From Cocos nucifera (taxonomy: Eukaryota > Streptophyta > Magnoliopsida > Arecales > Arecaceae), in NCBI GenBank assembly GCA_006176705.1, contig QRFJ01002107.1:62001-126000 (forward strand): DNA of 64,000 nt, given 5' to 3'. Under the pieces are notes generated by a model, which was not told the DNA's origin, did no database searches, and was given only the letters and a program-made list of their open reading frames with translations. How positions within the stretch are numbered: the first letter of the stretch is position 1; each line of letters begins with the position of its first letter. Positions 21,427 to 33,011 of the stretch are shown here, piece by piece. Position numbers and translations under genes: made by a program.

Positions 21427-21962
21427 TGATCTCCTAAACCCTCATAGAAAGCTTGAACTATTTGCCACTTAGACAGACCATGGTGTGGGCATTTTCTAAG
21501 AAGTTTCTTAAGTCTCTCCCATGACTCGTGAATCTGTTCCCCTGAAAGTTGTGCAAATCCAGTGATAGTTCACCTCATAATGTTGGTTCAGCCTATGGGA
21601 TAAAATTTCTTAAGAAATTCACTTTGCAATTTAGCCCAAGTTTTAATTAGTCTTCCTATTGTGCCAAGCCAGTACTTGGCTTTGTCTTTTAATGATTAAA
21701 AAAATAAAATTAGTCTGAGGGCATCATTAGTTAAATTTTGAACTCTCACCATAGAGCAGATTTCTAAGAATTCATCCAGATGTTTGTAAGGATCTTCATT
21801 GGTGTTCCTATAGAAAGATGGGAGCATCTGGATTATGGTCGGCTTAATCTCATAGTGGGTAGCATGGATATCAGGTAACTAGATACAAGTCGATGGGCTA
21901 TAGGTAGAAGGGATAAAATACTCCTTAATCTGCTTAGCTGGTTCTCTAAAATTTTCAGCCAT
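21427..21962 (-). pseudogene. gag: Gyp-C gag N-terminal remnant
   Basis: On the minus strand an ATG at 21962 starts 'MAENFREPAKQIKEYF'. The family motifs 'KPTIIQMLPSFYRNTNEDPY' and 'HLDEFLEICSMVRVQN', 'DKAKYWLGTI' and 'WERLKKLLRKCPHHGLSKW' follow, ending 'QAFYEGLGD' at the truncation. This is retrotransposon gag of Tat/Ogre-like type, the same fold as the gag at 77-850. Two stops lie in the middle, one after 'LILFF' and one after 'YPIG'. It is therefore a dead fragment of about 178 codons. Confidence 0.85.
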
Positions 21963-23275
21963 CTAGTTTAATACGATTCAACCTTCCAATGTTATGATTG
22001 GGTTCAACTAGATTAGGTAAAGTAATTTCCTACTGTAAATGTACTAATGCAACCCTAACATGTGGTTCAAAAATTTTTTTTATATTTTTTATTTTATTAT
22101 ATTATTATTTTTATAAAAAATTATTTTTTTAGATTATTTTAATTATTATCTTTAATTTAATTTAATTTAATTTTAATTATTATTTTTAATATATTTTTTT
22201 AAGTTAGTTTAATTTAATTTTTAATTTAATTTTTATTTTATTTTTTTTTTGAAGAGAAAAAAAGAAATAAAAGTTCTAAAAAATTTTTAAGGAGTCCTCG
22301 AACTAAGAAGAGAGAGAAGAATTAGGTTTAATTAGGTTTGATGTTGGTTAGCAATCAAGTTGGTGAATCAATCCTGACTAAGGATTATCCTAGATCTAGA
22401 CAGCTCCTAACTGTTAAGGTCACCTTCAAGCCCTCCAAGTATAGGATTAGCCAATTAATTGGTCAGGTAAGTGTAAGGTCAGTGGGAGTCCCCTCGTTGC
22501 TTGCTTTAGATACCAATTATGCTTGGCCAGGTAAGCGAACAGAATCAATTAGAAACCACCTTCCTTCGGACCTAATCATCCCTGAACCACTTTTCTAGAC
22601 ATCAGTCAAATTGACTAATCCTAACTCGGTTCAACTCTTATGGTACCTTGTCCTATTGAGCTCGAGCTCCTAGGGCTGATGTCTAATTGGTTTTAAAATT
22701 GAAGGCTTAGGTCAATGCAGGATGCTGGTTGGTTGTTTGTGGGCAAAGGAAGGGTGATCAAATCTCCACCTTATCTTGATTAATTGGATTGTGTCCTTAA
22801 GTTGATTTAAAGATGCATATGCATAATCACTTTCAACAAGGAATTCTATGCAACTAAAGTAGATGCATCAAATTGATTAAACTTAAGAGCTTACCTTATC
22901 TCCAGCGATCACCAAAAAAATAAAAACAAAAATAAAAATAAAAATAATATGATGCATGCTCTAAGCAGTTAGAATTTCTAATCTTATCATGAGATTTTTA
23001 ATTAGATTTAAGTGGATATATTTTTTTAAATTTAATTTTAAAATAAAATAAATAAATAAATAAAAAGGACTAGGGTTAGGATTGATCTCACCAAGCAAAA
23101 CTAAATAATTTGTTCCTTGTCCTGATTCTTTTTGTTCTTTAACCTCTTTTTCTGCAAAATAAAAAAAAATTAGCAAGCAATATTTTAAAAAAATATTTAT
23201 AATTAATTTATAAAAAAATTAAAGAAATAAAAAAAAATAGCATCTATTCCTTCCCCAGCAACGGTGCCAAAAACT
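21963..23275 (-). other. Gyp-C leader and Asp-tRNA primer site
   Basis: On the minus strand TGGCACCGTTGCTGGGG (23253-23269) is the primer site, matching the Asp-tRNA type used by Tat/Athila elements with one or two changes. The leader has A/T-only tracts at 22076-22250 and 22915-22960 and unique sequence between them. No gene is seen. The plus-strand open frame at 22338-22598 lies in leader sequence and has no recognisable domain. Confidence 0.75.
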
Positions 23276-24834
23276 TGATAAAGAATGCGATGTTGTCGTT
23301 AAGATACCATATTTATCAGTTTAATCTGACTTCTTAAAATAATTAAGAATACATAGACAGTAGTGAGTCGGGTCAAATCCACAGAGAAGGTGGTGTTTTA
23401 GATTTGAAATCTATGATTTTTAAAAAGAAAAAAAAAATTGAGTTTTGAAATCAAAAGTGAATTCAAAAAATTAAAAGTGAAAATTAAAAGGTGCAGAAAT
23501 TTAAACTTGGTACTAAGATCTACTAGTTAGATCTTAGCATCTAGTTGCAATAAAATAAAAAGCAATAATTAAAGTATAAAAACTAAATTGCAATAAAAAT
23601 AAAGAACTAAAATTAAAGTGCAAAAAAATAAAATTTTTATTAATTAAAATTTCAAAATTTAAATACATGAAATTTAAAAAGAAAAGAAAATAAAATAAAA
23701 TAGCCTAATCTCTGATCGACATTGATAGAAAAATGGTATAGAAGCCTAGCTCTTCTTCTCAGCATCCGTTGCTTTGAAGCAGCCTTTAACCCATAGCTTG
23801 GCTTCCCCTTATATCAAAGCTTCACCTTGATCAGATCTGTTGATTTCTAAAGACCTAGGATCCTTTTTATAGAGCTAGGAGAGCTGAGAGTTTTCTTCTA
23901 GGCAATATGAGACTAAGGAGCTTTTTGATCACCAAAATATGGAAAAATTTGAGTAAAAATTAGATTACAAAGAGTCCTGAATGAATTCTACTGCTCTGGA
24001 TGAAATTTGGCCATTGATAGGAATCCAATGGACCAAAAATAATCAAAATCGAATGTGTATCGACCCAGATCAGATTGGATTAAATTCTGACCATCCGATC
24101 GCATCTTGATGGAGAAAATCTAGCAGCTAATCATGCATCAGGAGTTTTGATCACTATCGAGAGCATTCTGGACCATCTGATCATCCCTTTGATCGAGTAT
24201 TGCCATTGGATGGCGATCCGCGTGAAGTCTAAAGCTGAATCAGATCCGAAAATAATCATAGCCATTTGATCTTAACCGCAAGATACCATAGCCATCCGAT
24301 CGCATAATTTCTGTTCTCATGGACCGCATGGCACCACACACCATAGCCAATCAACGCTCCTGTCACTAAGTGAAAAAGACCAAAATGCCCTATGAGTCAC
24401 GATAGATTTCTATGGACCCTTTAAGGGCTAGGTCTGCCACGTGTCGCACTCTGATTCATCAATTTCTGCTAAGTTGGCAGTCCATGCTTGGATTGTGGAC
24501 CGACTGATGGCTTGGCGCAATGGCTTGAGCTGATTGAGCCATTTTTCTTTTTTTTATTTAATTTTTATTTATTTTATTTCTTTAAAAATTCATATCTTCT
24601 CCATTTTAGCTTCATTTTGCTTGAAACTTATTTCGTTGTGATAAAAAAAATGAGCTCTTTCCATTGATTATAAAATTTTATTTTTTAATTTTTATTATTT
24701 TTTAGTTAATTTTTTAATTAATAAAAATATTAATTTCTCAAAAATTATATATAAATTGATCATTAATTTTTAAAAATTAATATAAATTAATTAATAAATT
24801 AATACTTTTATTGTTGAATTTATGGTACTTATTA
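23276..24834 (-). repeat. Gyp-C 5' LTR
   Basis: On the minus strand it begins TAATAAGTACC, with a mutated first dinucleotide, and ends CATTCTTTATCA before the primer site. It is about 1.56 kb. A TATA box (TATAAAAAGG) lies at 23862-23871 on the minus strand. Copies of an ATCCGATGG/CCATTGGAT motif at 24000-24310 resemble the motif of the Gyp-E LTR. Confidence 0.75.
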
Positions 24835-25661
24835 TAAACTATTCATGTTAAGCAGATATTGCAAAAGCATGAGCATAACAATCAATAAAGTTTCAGGATG
24901 GTTATTAGGAGACGTATAGTTTTAGATCGTTCTTCATCTCACAAGTTAAATTTTATAATCACCACTATAAAAAATAATTAAAGTAGTAGCCAAGATTATT
25001 TATAAAAAAAATTATCTTATAATCGAACATCGTTTAGTCCTTTGATCATTCGTTTATCATTTAACGGTCGAAACTAACCTATACTAAATTGACCAAGATA
25101 ATGATATCCGATTGAAGTAAAACTTTGATAGTATATTACAAACATCATCAAGATCATCATTGTAGATTTTTGGATCCATCGAAGGTCTTCATCTATCAGA
25201 TCATTGAATTCATTCGTGATCGTCGAAATCAAATTTTTCTGATCGATGAAGCTAGGGCTATCAGATCGAGGTGATCTTCTGTGACAATACTCTAATGGTA
25301 ATTATTTAGATAATGAATAATAAAGATGGATATTAAATTTTAAAATTATATAATATTTAAAAATATATATATATGGCAGCGGTTATAATTAACCATTGCC
25401 ATAAATCAGATTATAGCAGCGGTTCTTGCTAACCGCTGCTATAGATCCAACTTATGGCAGTGGTTATAATGAACTGCTACTATAGGTCGATCTATAACAG
25501 TAATTTTTTGTAATCACTGCTATAGGTCCGATCTATGGTAGCGATTTTTTGTAACCGCTACTATATGTCGGACCTATGGTAGTAGTTAATGAAAATCGCA
25601 ACCATAGGAGCTATGGCAGCGGTTTCGAAAATCGCTGCCATAGGCCATTTTTGTAGTAGTG
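24835..25661. mobile_element. Probable CACTA-type transposon fragment
   Basis: The right end, read on the minus strand, starts CACTACTACAAAAATGG, a typical CACTA terminus, next to a block of palindromic subterminal repeats. A possible partner, CACTATAAAAAA, starts at 24963, which would give a 0.7-kb non-autonomous element. The 3-bp flanks (CAC and CAA) do not match exactly. No transposase sequence is visible. 24835-24962 is AT-rich sequence that I cannot assign. Confidence 0.6.
25371..25661. repeat. Palindromic subterminal repeat array
   Basis: About six units of 45-50 bp are present, each with the form TATGGCAGCGGTT-spacer-AACCGCTGCCATA and joined by AGATC/GGACC-like linkers. Each unit can fold into a hairpin. 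Such arrays are transposase-binding regions in CACTA elements. Confidence 0.75.
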
Positions 25662-26586
25662 CAATCGTAGGATCATCATGAGGATGGTAATCGATTCGAA
25701 AGATCAGTATATGATTGCTTTCTTAGGATAGATGAGTCTTAAATTAATGATGTAGAGACACCAAAATGAAAGTACAGTTGCTTGTTAAGAACAAGGGTAT
25801 CAAGCATGACCAACTTTGAATAGTTATAAGAAAGTCTACCTGCTCGTCGATGACTTGCTTGATACTGCAGTTGTATGTCTGGTTCTCTAACCTGAGGTGT
25901 ACCGACAGTTTACCTTGATGGTGTTATAGTTTGACTATACCATAACTCAGTGTCCTAGCCATTTGGAATCCTGAGATGTATGTTGGCTATAGCATGTTCA
26001 TTGTAGAAACTGGATCACACCAAGATGGGATCTATCAATCTCGATAGAGGAATAGTCCTATGTTGATCATAAGATCGAGTCCTAAAGTCCATGGCCATAG
26101 CAATTTGAAATAATGAAAAGAGTTTCTGTTAGGATTTCACATCGGACTCCAATCAAATGATTCAATTATATGACAGGTATTGGATTTGACGAGTCAATCT
26201 TGACCTAGATCCCATCAGGACTTATGATGGAAAAACTTAATCACACGATAGCTACACTGAGAGGTTCATATTCAGTTTTGATGGGTTGCCACCACATATT
26301 ATTAGATATCACTAGCAGATTATGGGATCAATTAGAATTATCTTGATAATCAATAATTCTAATTGAGTGAATCAAAAAGAGTTATGGTTCATCAAAAGAT
26401 GTTTCGATGATATCAATGATGGAGATCATGACATGTTCTAATATCATACAGAATTGAATCTATTAGGTCACACAAACAAGGATTTGGATCTGAATATCAT
26501 CAATTGGACTCACGTAGTTTGATTGATTTGGATTGATCCAATTAGGTTCAAGAAAATCATGCTAGCATATGATTAGAGCTAACTTT
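25662..26586 (+). repeat. Cop-A LTR fragment
   Basis: It starts inside the LTR at CAATCGTAGGATCATC and follows the Cop-A LTR to GAGCTAACTTT, where Cop-B1 begins. It overlaps the part already present in the A1 3' LTR, so it is a separate, older copy. It carries the covarying palindrome at 26331-26363. The 5 bases before Cop-B1 are ACTTT. Confidence 0.85.
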
Positions 26587-29072
26587 TGTTGAGAAATGTA
26601 TCTCAACTTATTAACGATCGTGCTATTTTATAATTATAAATAATTTATTAATGAATAAAATTTTATTCTAATATTTTTATCATAAATCTACATCTTCTAA
26701 TGAACTCCATATTGTGATGAAGTCCTTAGGACTATTTAGTTTTGATAAAGAGAGAATTTATCAATTAATCCTTAAACTATTCACGATCACATGATACGTT
26801 ATTAACTAGGATAACAACATTTATCGAGTGTAGATCGTTCTATGCCATATAGATTGGTTGTCCTCTTAATCAAGGAGTGTGGAGATATTGGTATGGCATA
26901 TAGGTGAGATGTAAGGATACATCATTACTAAACGTGACCAACTCTAGAGCATTCTACTGTTAAGAATTGCTATGATGGGATATGGGTATAAGTATCCCAT
27001 AGACTTGACATCACCATAGTGGCTTGCAAGCAACTCATTATGCTTTGATACCGGACTACCTAAATTTTTAATTTAGTGATGGAAGATTTTTGGATATAGT
27101 CAAGTACTTATGAAGTTGGTGAGTGGTCAAGATGGGATTGACCACTCCAAGAGTTTGGAAAAAATACATCACTGTATTTTAATTTAGCAAAACCTTGGTT
27201 AGGATAATCCATGAGATGGATTTGATATTTTAAAATATATTGTGGATGATCTAATCAGGGTTGATAATTAAACTCTAAGTTATCCTACGAGCATTTAGGT
27301 CAAAATGATGAATTATATGAAAACTATATCCACATGGGTTCTAAGAGTGTTGCTTTACACATTTAACCTATCCAACCATCAGGTATCATTGCTCGATGGT
27401 CACTTCGATTGGTATAAAAATTTATTTTTATGCTACTAACTTAGGTTCGAACCTATGGGGTCATACATATAAGAGATCTCAATCAGATCGGATGGTTGAT
27501 CAATGATTTAGAATCGTTCTAAGGTCAAATAATCAATATGATTGATGTTTGACCTAGTGCAAGTGTTGCAGAAGGATCGATTAGCAATCGAATTGCTAAT
27601 TAGCTTAATTTGATTAATCCAAAGGGATGAGATTAAGTTTAATTAAATAATATTTAATTATATTTTATTTGAATTTGATTGAATTAAGTTTAATTGATTT
27701 ATTGGATAAGCCAATTGCAAGAAAGAACAAGTCCCTATTCAATTAGGACTTGTAAGTACTCAATTTCTAATTTGATTAGAAATTAAATAAGATTTTAATT
27801 TAATTTAATATAATTTAATTAGGCTCTTAGTTAGACTAATATCATCTCTAATTGGTTTTGATTTAATTAGGTTTAAATAATAAGTTGGACCAAGTCAAAA
27901 CTAGAAGTCCTAGTGTGACTAGGATTTCTCCATCTTGCACCACCTTGCTTTCCATGCTGACCCCCCCCCCCCATGCTAACTTTTCTTAGAATTTTTATGA
28001 AAAATTTTATTTCTAGAGAGTATCCATACCCTTTTTATATCTTTCATCATTTTAGAAGGAAATTAGTTGTGGAATAGATCAAAACAACAAACAAGTTGTT
28101 TTGACCTAAGATTCTATTGGATAGAGTTTGACACATCATCTTTCCTTATCTCTTTAAGGTGCCAAACCACTTGATTTCCCTCTGATTTTTATATGAAAAA
28201 TAGAAGACTTTTGTGCACATATTTTTTAGAGTCCATGAAAAAAAAAATAAGGGGATGCCCAAGAATTGGGCACCCTAATCCTTGTTTAATTTGGACCTAC
28301 CTTTCTAGGTATTTGATCTAGACACAGACTCTATCATAACTCTCTATTTAATGGGAGTTAGGGCATGAGTTTTCTATAGATTTTAGACCTAAGAGAGAGG
28401 TTTGGGGTATGGGAAGCTTGGGTGTAAAGAGGAACTAGGCATGGTGCTTCATTGAGACACAAGCTATTGTGTCCTGGTAAGAGAAAAAGAAGGGAGAAGA
28501 AAGGGTTCTTCTCCAGGATTTTTTAGATCTCTTATTCCTCTATTTTGTGAGATTTTAGAAAATTATTCTCTCTCCCAAATTCCTCCACATTTCCTCTGAT
28601 TATTGAAAGGTCCATGTTTTTAAGAAGAAAATTTTTGATCAGCCATCAAAGAAGGATCAGCATAGCACTAGCATACTGTGCTGATTTTCAGTCGCTGAAC
28701 TTCGAATCAACAATCAAGGCTTTGTATGGACTTTCCATGAAGGCCGGATGCATATGCAGCTTGAAGTAATGACTTCAGCCTTAGATCAATGAGTTGAAGA
28801 CCTCGACTTACAAAAGGTAAGAGAGATTCGATCTCTCTCTCTCATTAGATTAGATCTAGTCTTAGTTTGATGTTGATATGATCAACATTATTAATTTTAT
28901 TTAATATTTTTAATTTTAGATTTATTAGCATACATAGATCATAATATTAGATCCTAAATCTAAAATTTATTTGAGTATTTTAATAAATTAATATAATTAA
29001 TTTATTGCTTTCATTGATTTAATTTTGAAAAAGTTTCAAAATTCCTATAAGAAATCCTAGATTTTTCCTTCA
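26587..29072 (+). repeat. Cop-B1 5' LTR
   Basis: It is 2,486 bp, from TGTTGAGAAATG to TTTTTCCTTCA. A C-only run lies at 27961-27972. It is the only uninterrupted Cop-B LTR in the window and serves as reference for the split ones. No gene is seen inside it. Confidence 0.85.
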
Positions 29073-30471
29073 ATTGGTATCAGAGCCTAGAAATTTTATG
29101 ATATGATTTTTATGCATATTTAGATTATTTATTTAGATTAGATTTAAGTTATAATTTGATGTTTAAATTTAAAATTAAATTAAAGATTGCATGAACTAAT
29201 TTATAAGGTTATCCTGCTGTAATGTTTATCCCTTATAGTATAAAGGTTGTTCTAGTTCATGCAGATCTAAAATTAATCATAAATTTATTAGATATTATTT
29301 AGATTAATTTATTATTTATTAAATTTAAAATTATTTAAATCTAAAAATAAATATTTAGATTGCATAGATTGATCTTATAAGATTGTCCTACTGTAAGGTT
29401 TATCCCTTATAGTGTAAAGGTTGTCCTAGTAGGTGCTGATCTAAAATTCTAATCTTAAAATTCTATATTTGATCTAAGAGATTTTATAATTTAATTAAAA
29501 GTATTCCAATCTAATTTTTATCATCATAAATATGTTAGATTTGATCTAAGGTAATTTATGATTGATTAGAATTGAAATTGCTTCAATTTAAATTACATGA
29601 ATATATTTAGATTAGATCTAAAGTAGATTCTTGTTTATATTATTTGCATATTGATTATGAATCAAACATACAATTGTTTGATAGAACTATATTATAAAAA
29701 TATTTTATAAATATAAAAATTATTTTTAAAATATCGAACTCCAATTCTCAGCCCAAAACTTAATTAAGAATTAAGAGTTGTTTGATTAGAATCTAGGATT
29801 ATGAATTGAAGATCCTAAGATAAAAATCATAACATTTAGATTAACGGGTTAGTGAGAATTAGGTTTAATAATTGGGTTAGATCTAAGATTAGATTAAAGA
29901 ATGGATTTAATTAAAGAATTGACTAAATTTAATCAATAGTTGTCTTAGATTAGGTCAAGGATTCTTTAGATCAACTACAATAGTTGTAATTGGTCAAGTC
30001 CATGTCTTTAATGAGAACCAAAATGGACTTGATTCTTGGCTACACAGTCTAACCCCAACTGTTAGGTTGATCCAATTAAAACTAATTAACCAGTTGGTAT
30101 CTAAGATAAGTCTAGTAATGCAGACCGGTGGTGTTTAATTAGCAACCTACTTATCTGGCTATTTTTAATGGTGTCTAAGATAAGCTTTGGCAGACCCTCC
30201 CATCGATCTCACTTACCTGGCCTTCTTGAAGAAATTATGTTTTGACTCGATCACTTAATAATTTGAGCTAATCCATATCAGCTAGGTAAATCAGTGTGAG
30301 TGATTTAGGTGCTCCTAGACCAACCTATCAATGGTCTTTCTTAATCTGACTTGGTGAAGTCAGTGGAAGGATCATGATTTGCTGGTTCTTCTGACTCTCT
30401 TCTCTAAATCAAAATAACCAAATTCTCTAAAATTATTAGATCCTTAAAAAATAAATAGTTATAGTGATAAC
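29073..30471 (+). other. Cop-B1 leader with primer site and duplicated hairpin block
   Basis: TGGTATCAGAGCC at 29075-29087 is the Met-tRNA primer site. Two similar blocks, near 29180-29280 and 29360-29450, share 'TTTATCCCTTATAGT.TAAAG' and each is bounded by complementary arms. There is no coding content. Confidence 0.7.
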
Positions 30472-30719
30472 TATTAGGAATTGTATCCTAAAGCCAATCA
30501 TCTAGGTTGTAGATGGTTGAGACAAATTTAATTATACTTGAATTAATAATAAATCAAATTATTATTTTGGCCTTTTAATCACTTTGTGCATCTTTTCATA
30601 ATGAACTCTTCTATGATGAAGTCCTTAGGGCTATTTAGACTCGACAAAAGAGGATTTATCATTTAGTCCTTAAATTAGTTTGTGATCAAATGATACGCTG
30701 TTACTTAGGATGATAACAT
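30472..30719 (+). repeat. Cop-B2 5' LTR, first segment
   Basis: It starts TATTAGGAATTGTATCC, with the second base changed from G. It is colinear with the 3' LTR at 54444 through GTCCTTAGGGCTATTTAGAC to GATGATAACAT, where A2 is inserted. Confidence 0.85.
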
Positions 30720-33011
30720 TGTTAGATATGTGTGCCCTAGAAGCCAGAATTGGCTGACACTTGTAATACACTTCTAGGGGCAAAATTATAATTTTGACTA
30801 TAAATAATAAAATAGATTATTTTCTATCACATATGTGTATTTAGTGTCTGTGATACATCCCTTGAGTTAATGGTAATGATAATTCTTATTTTCAAGAGTT
30901 GAAAATTTAAGACAAGAATTTTCAATATTAACTCATAAAATGCTTCTGACCGTAGGATCATCATGAGGATGATGATTGATCTGGAAGGTTAGTATACAAT
31001 CGCTTCTTTATAGTAAATGAGTCTTAAGTCTACGGTGTGGATGTGGAGACATCGGAGTGAGAGTACAGGTACTCATTAGAGAATGAGGGCATTAAGCGTG
31101 ACCACCTCGAGTAGTCATAAAGAAGTCTACCTTCTTGTCGATGATTGACTTGAAGCTACAGTGGTGTGTCTGATTCTTTGACCTGAGGTGCATCCACAGT
31201 TCATCTTCAGGGTGTTATAGTTTGACTGTACCATGACTCGGTCTCCTAGCCATTCGGAACCCTAAGGTGTATGTTGGCTATAGCATGTTCATTGTAGGAA
31301 TTGGATTACACCAAGATGAAATCTATCTACCTCGGTAGATGAGAAGCAGCCCTATGATGATCATAAGAATCAAGCCCATAAGCCCATGGCTATGGCAGAG
31401 TGAAATAATAGAAAGAGTTTCTATTATGGTTTTTACATCGAACTTGAATCGAATGATTAAATCATATGATAGAAATTAGGGTTTGACAAGTTCACCTTAA
31501 CCCTAATCTGATTGGCGCTCAAGATAGAAGAACTTAATCATACAAGTAGCTGCACTGAGAGGTTCATTTTTAGTTTTGATGGGTTGCCACCATATACTGC
31601 TAGGTGTCACTGATAGATTTTGGGAGCAATTAGAATGATTTAGATGATCGATCATTCTAGTTATCTGAATTAGAAGAGTTCTGATCCATCGAAAGAAGTT
31701 TCGATGATGTCGATGATGGAGATCATGACATATCCCATTACTATATAGAACTGAATCTAACTAGATCACACAAATAAGAGTTTGGATCTGGATATCATCA
31801 ATTGGACTAATCCAGTTTAATTGATTTGAATTAGATTCAATTAGGTTCAAGAAAATCATGTTAGCACATGATTGAGCCTAACATTCTCCTTTTTCTATCA
31901 TTAAAAGTTATCTCAACTGAGCCAAATATGTTTGTGCTCACTCAGGTACCTTTACCTGATCTGACTGAAGTTTGTCCAGGTTAAAAAAGGGTTATCTTAA
32001 TTTATGAGATAAATTTGAGACAACACCTGCCATTTTTCGTCACCTGCTAATTCTTGTCCTTTGACTTTAGTCAAACATTGATCTTTGACCCTTGGACATC
32101 TGCCCATGTGTCATGCACTTATTGGAGAGTAGATAGGGGCTTATCCCCTTATTGAATTTTGAAAAGAAGGGGGTGCACGCCTAGGATGGCATGCGCCCAT
32201 GGATAGGGATGCTTGGAGTCCCATGCGGATGGGACTCCAGGTTGCTTCTTAGTTTCTACTTATGTGGCCCTTACTTATAGACTTTGACCAGTCTTAGACA
32301 CTATCTAAGGATGAATTTGTGGAGCTCTCATTTGATTGGATCAGGTGATGTGATCCCACTAATCAAATTTAGATCTGATTGCATGAAGCAATGCGATTGG
32401 CCGGGATGATGTGGCACTGCATGGCGCAGCAAGGTCTATAAATAAACCCTATCTGCGCCCAACTTTTAGAGAGCTTTCTCCTAGCCATGCCCCAAGGCTG
32501 CCCCTCTTCCTCCTCTATGTCATCTTCTGATCCTCTCCCTCCTTTCCATGCCCAAGGAAAGTTGGGCTTCAGTTTAGTGCGATCCAGGCAAGAAAAGGCT
32601 AACGAGAAAGGAAGAAGGCAGCACTGCTGCAGAGACGACAGCAGATCTTTGAAAGGAATTTCAAAGATCCTCCAAATCAGATCTAGATCTAATTTTTGGA
32701 GATGTGATAAGGAAAGAGAAGATCTCTAGATCTAGCTTGAGTGGATATTGGTAGAGGCCAAGCGCTTACGTGGCTAGATCTAGAACCTTAGGCAATCAAT
32801 AGGATCATCAACGGATAATCGGATTACCCAACATCAAGGTATAACATTAATTTAGATTTAATTTAATTTAATTTTTTTATTTATTAGATCATAAAATTAG
32901 ATCTAAAAAGTGTTAGATCTGATTTAGATCTAAGAAAAAATTTTTGAAATATGTCTCTCGATCCAATCATATTTGAACAAACCTGATCCAAAAAATCTAA
33001 TTTTCCCTTCA
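30720..33011 (+). repeat. A2 5' LTR
   Basis: It is 2,292 bp, from TGTTAGATATG to TTCCCTTCA. The large palindrome lies at 30864-30934, a second palindrome near 31630-31660, and the TATA box CTATAAATAAACC near 32434-32446. The open frame at 32487-32729 lies just downstream of the TATA box but is not kept in the 3' LTR or in A1. Confidence 0.93.
32434..32446 (+). promoter_or_regulatory. TATA box of the Cop-A LTR
   Basis: TATAAATA is conserved in position in A2 (here and near 40671) and A3 (near 57074), and weaker in A1. It probably sets the start of genomic RNA. Confidence 0.55.

Larger units (their letters stand above)
21427..24834 (-). mobile_element. Gyp-C: 5' part of a Tat/Athila-type gypsy element, minus strand
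   Basis: Reading leftward there is an LTR (24834-23276), a primer site for Asp tRNA, a long AT-rich leader and the start of gag, which is cut off at 21427 against the A1 LTR. Protease and pol are absent. The order and the primer sequence are those of plant Tat/Athila gypsy elements. A second leader copy lies at 11713-12218. Confidence 0.8.
26587..30471 (+). mobile_element. Cop-B1: 5' LTR and leader of a copia element
   Basis: An LTR with TG...CA ends is followed by a Met-tRNA primer site and about 1.4 kb of leader. The leader is cut at 30471, where the Cop-B2 LTR starts. The leader end (AAATTATTAGATCCTTAAAA) matches the leader of Cop-B2 just before its gag, so Cop-B2 jumped into the leader of Cop-B1. 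The rest of Cop-B1 should lie right of the window. Confidence 0.8.

Noticed and set aside
24835..24962. Remnant of a host gene between Gyp-C and the CACTA-like end
   Set aside because: No open frame, splice pattern or recognisable domain was found.
32487..32729. 80-codon frame just downstream of the A2 LTR TATA box, a possible LTR-encoded peptide
   Set aside because: The 3' LTR copy and A1/A3 have indels that destroy it.
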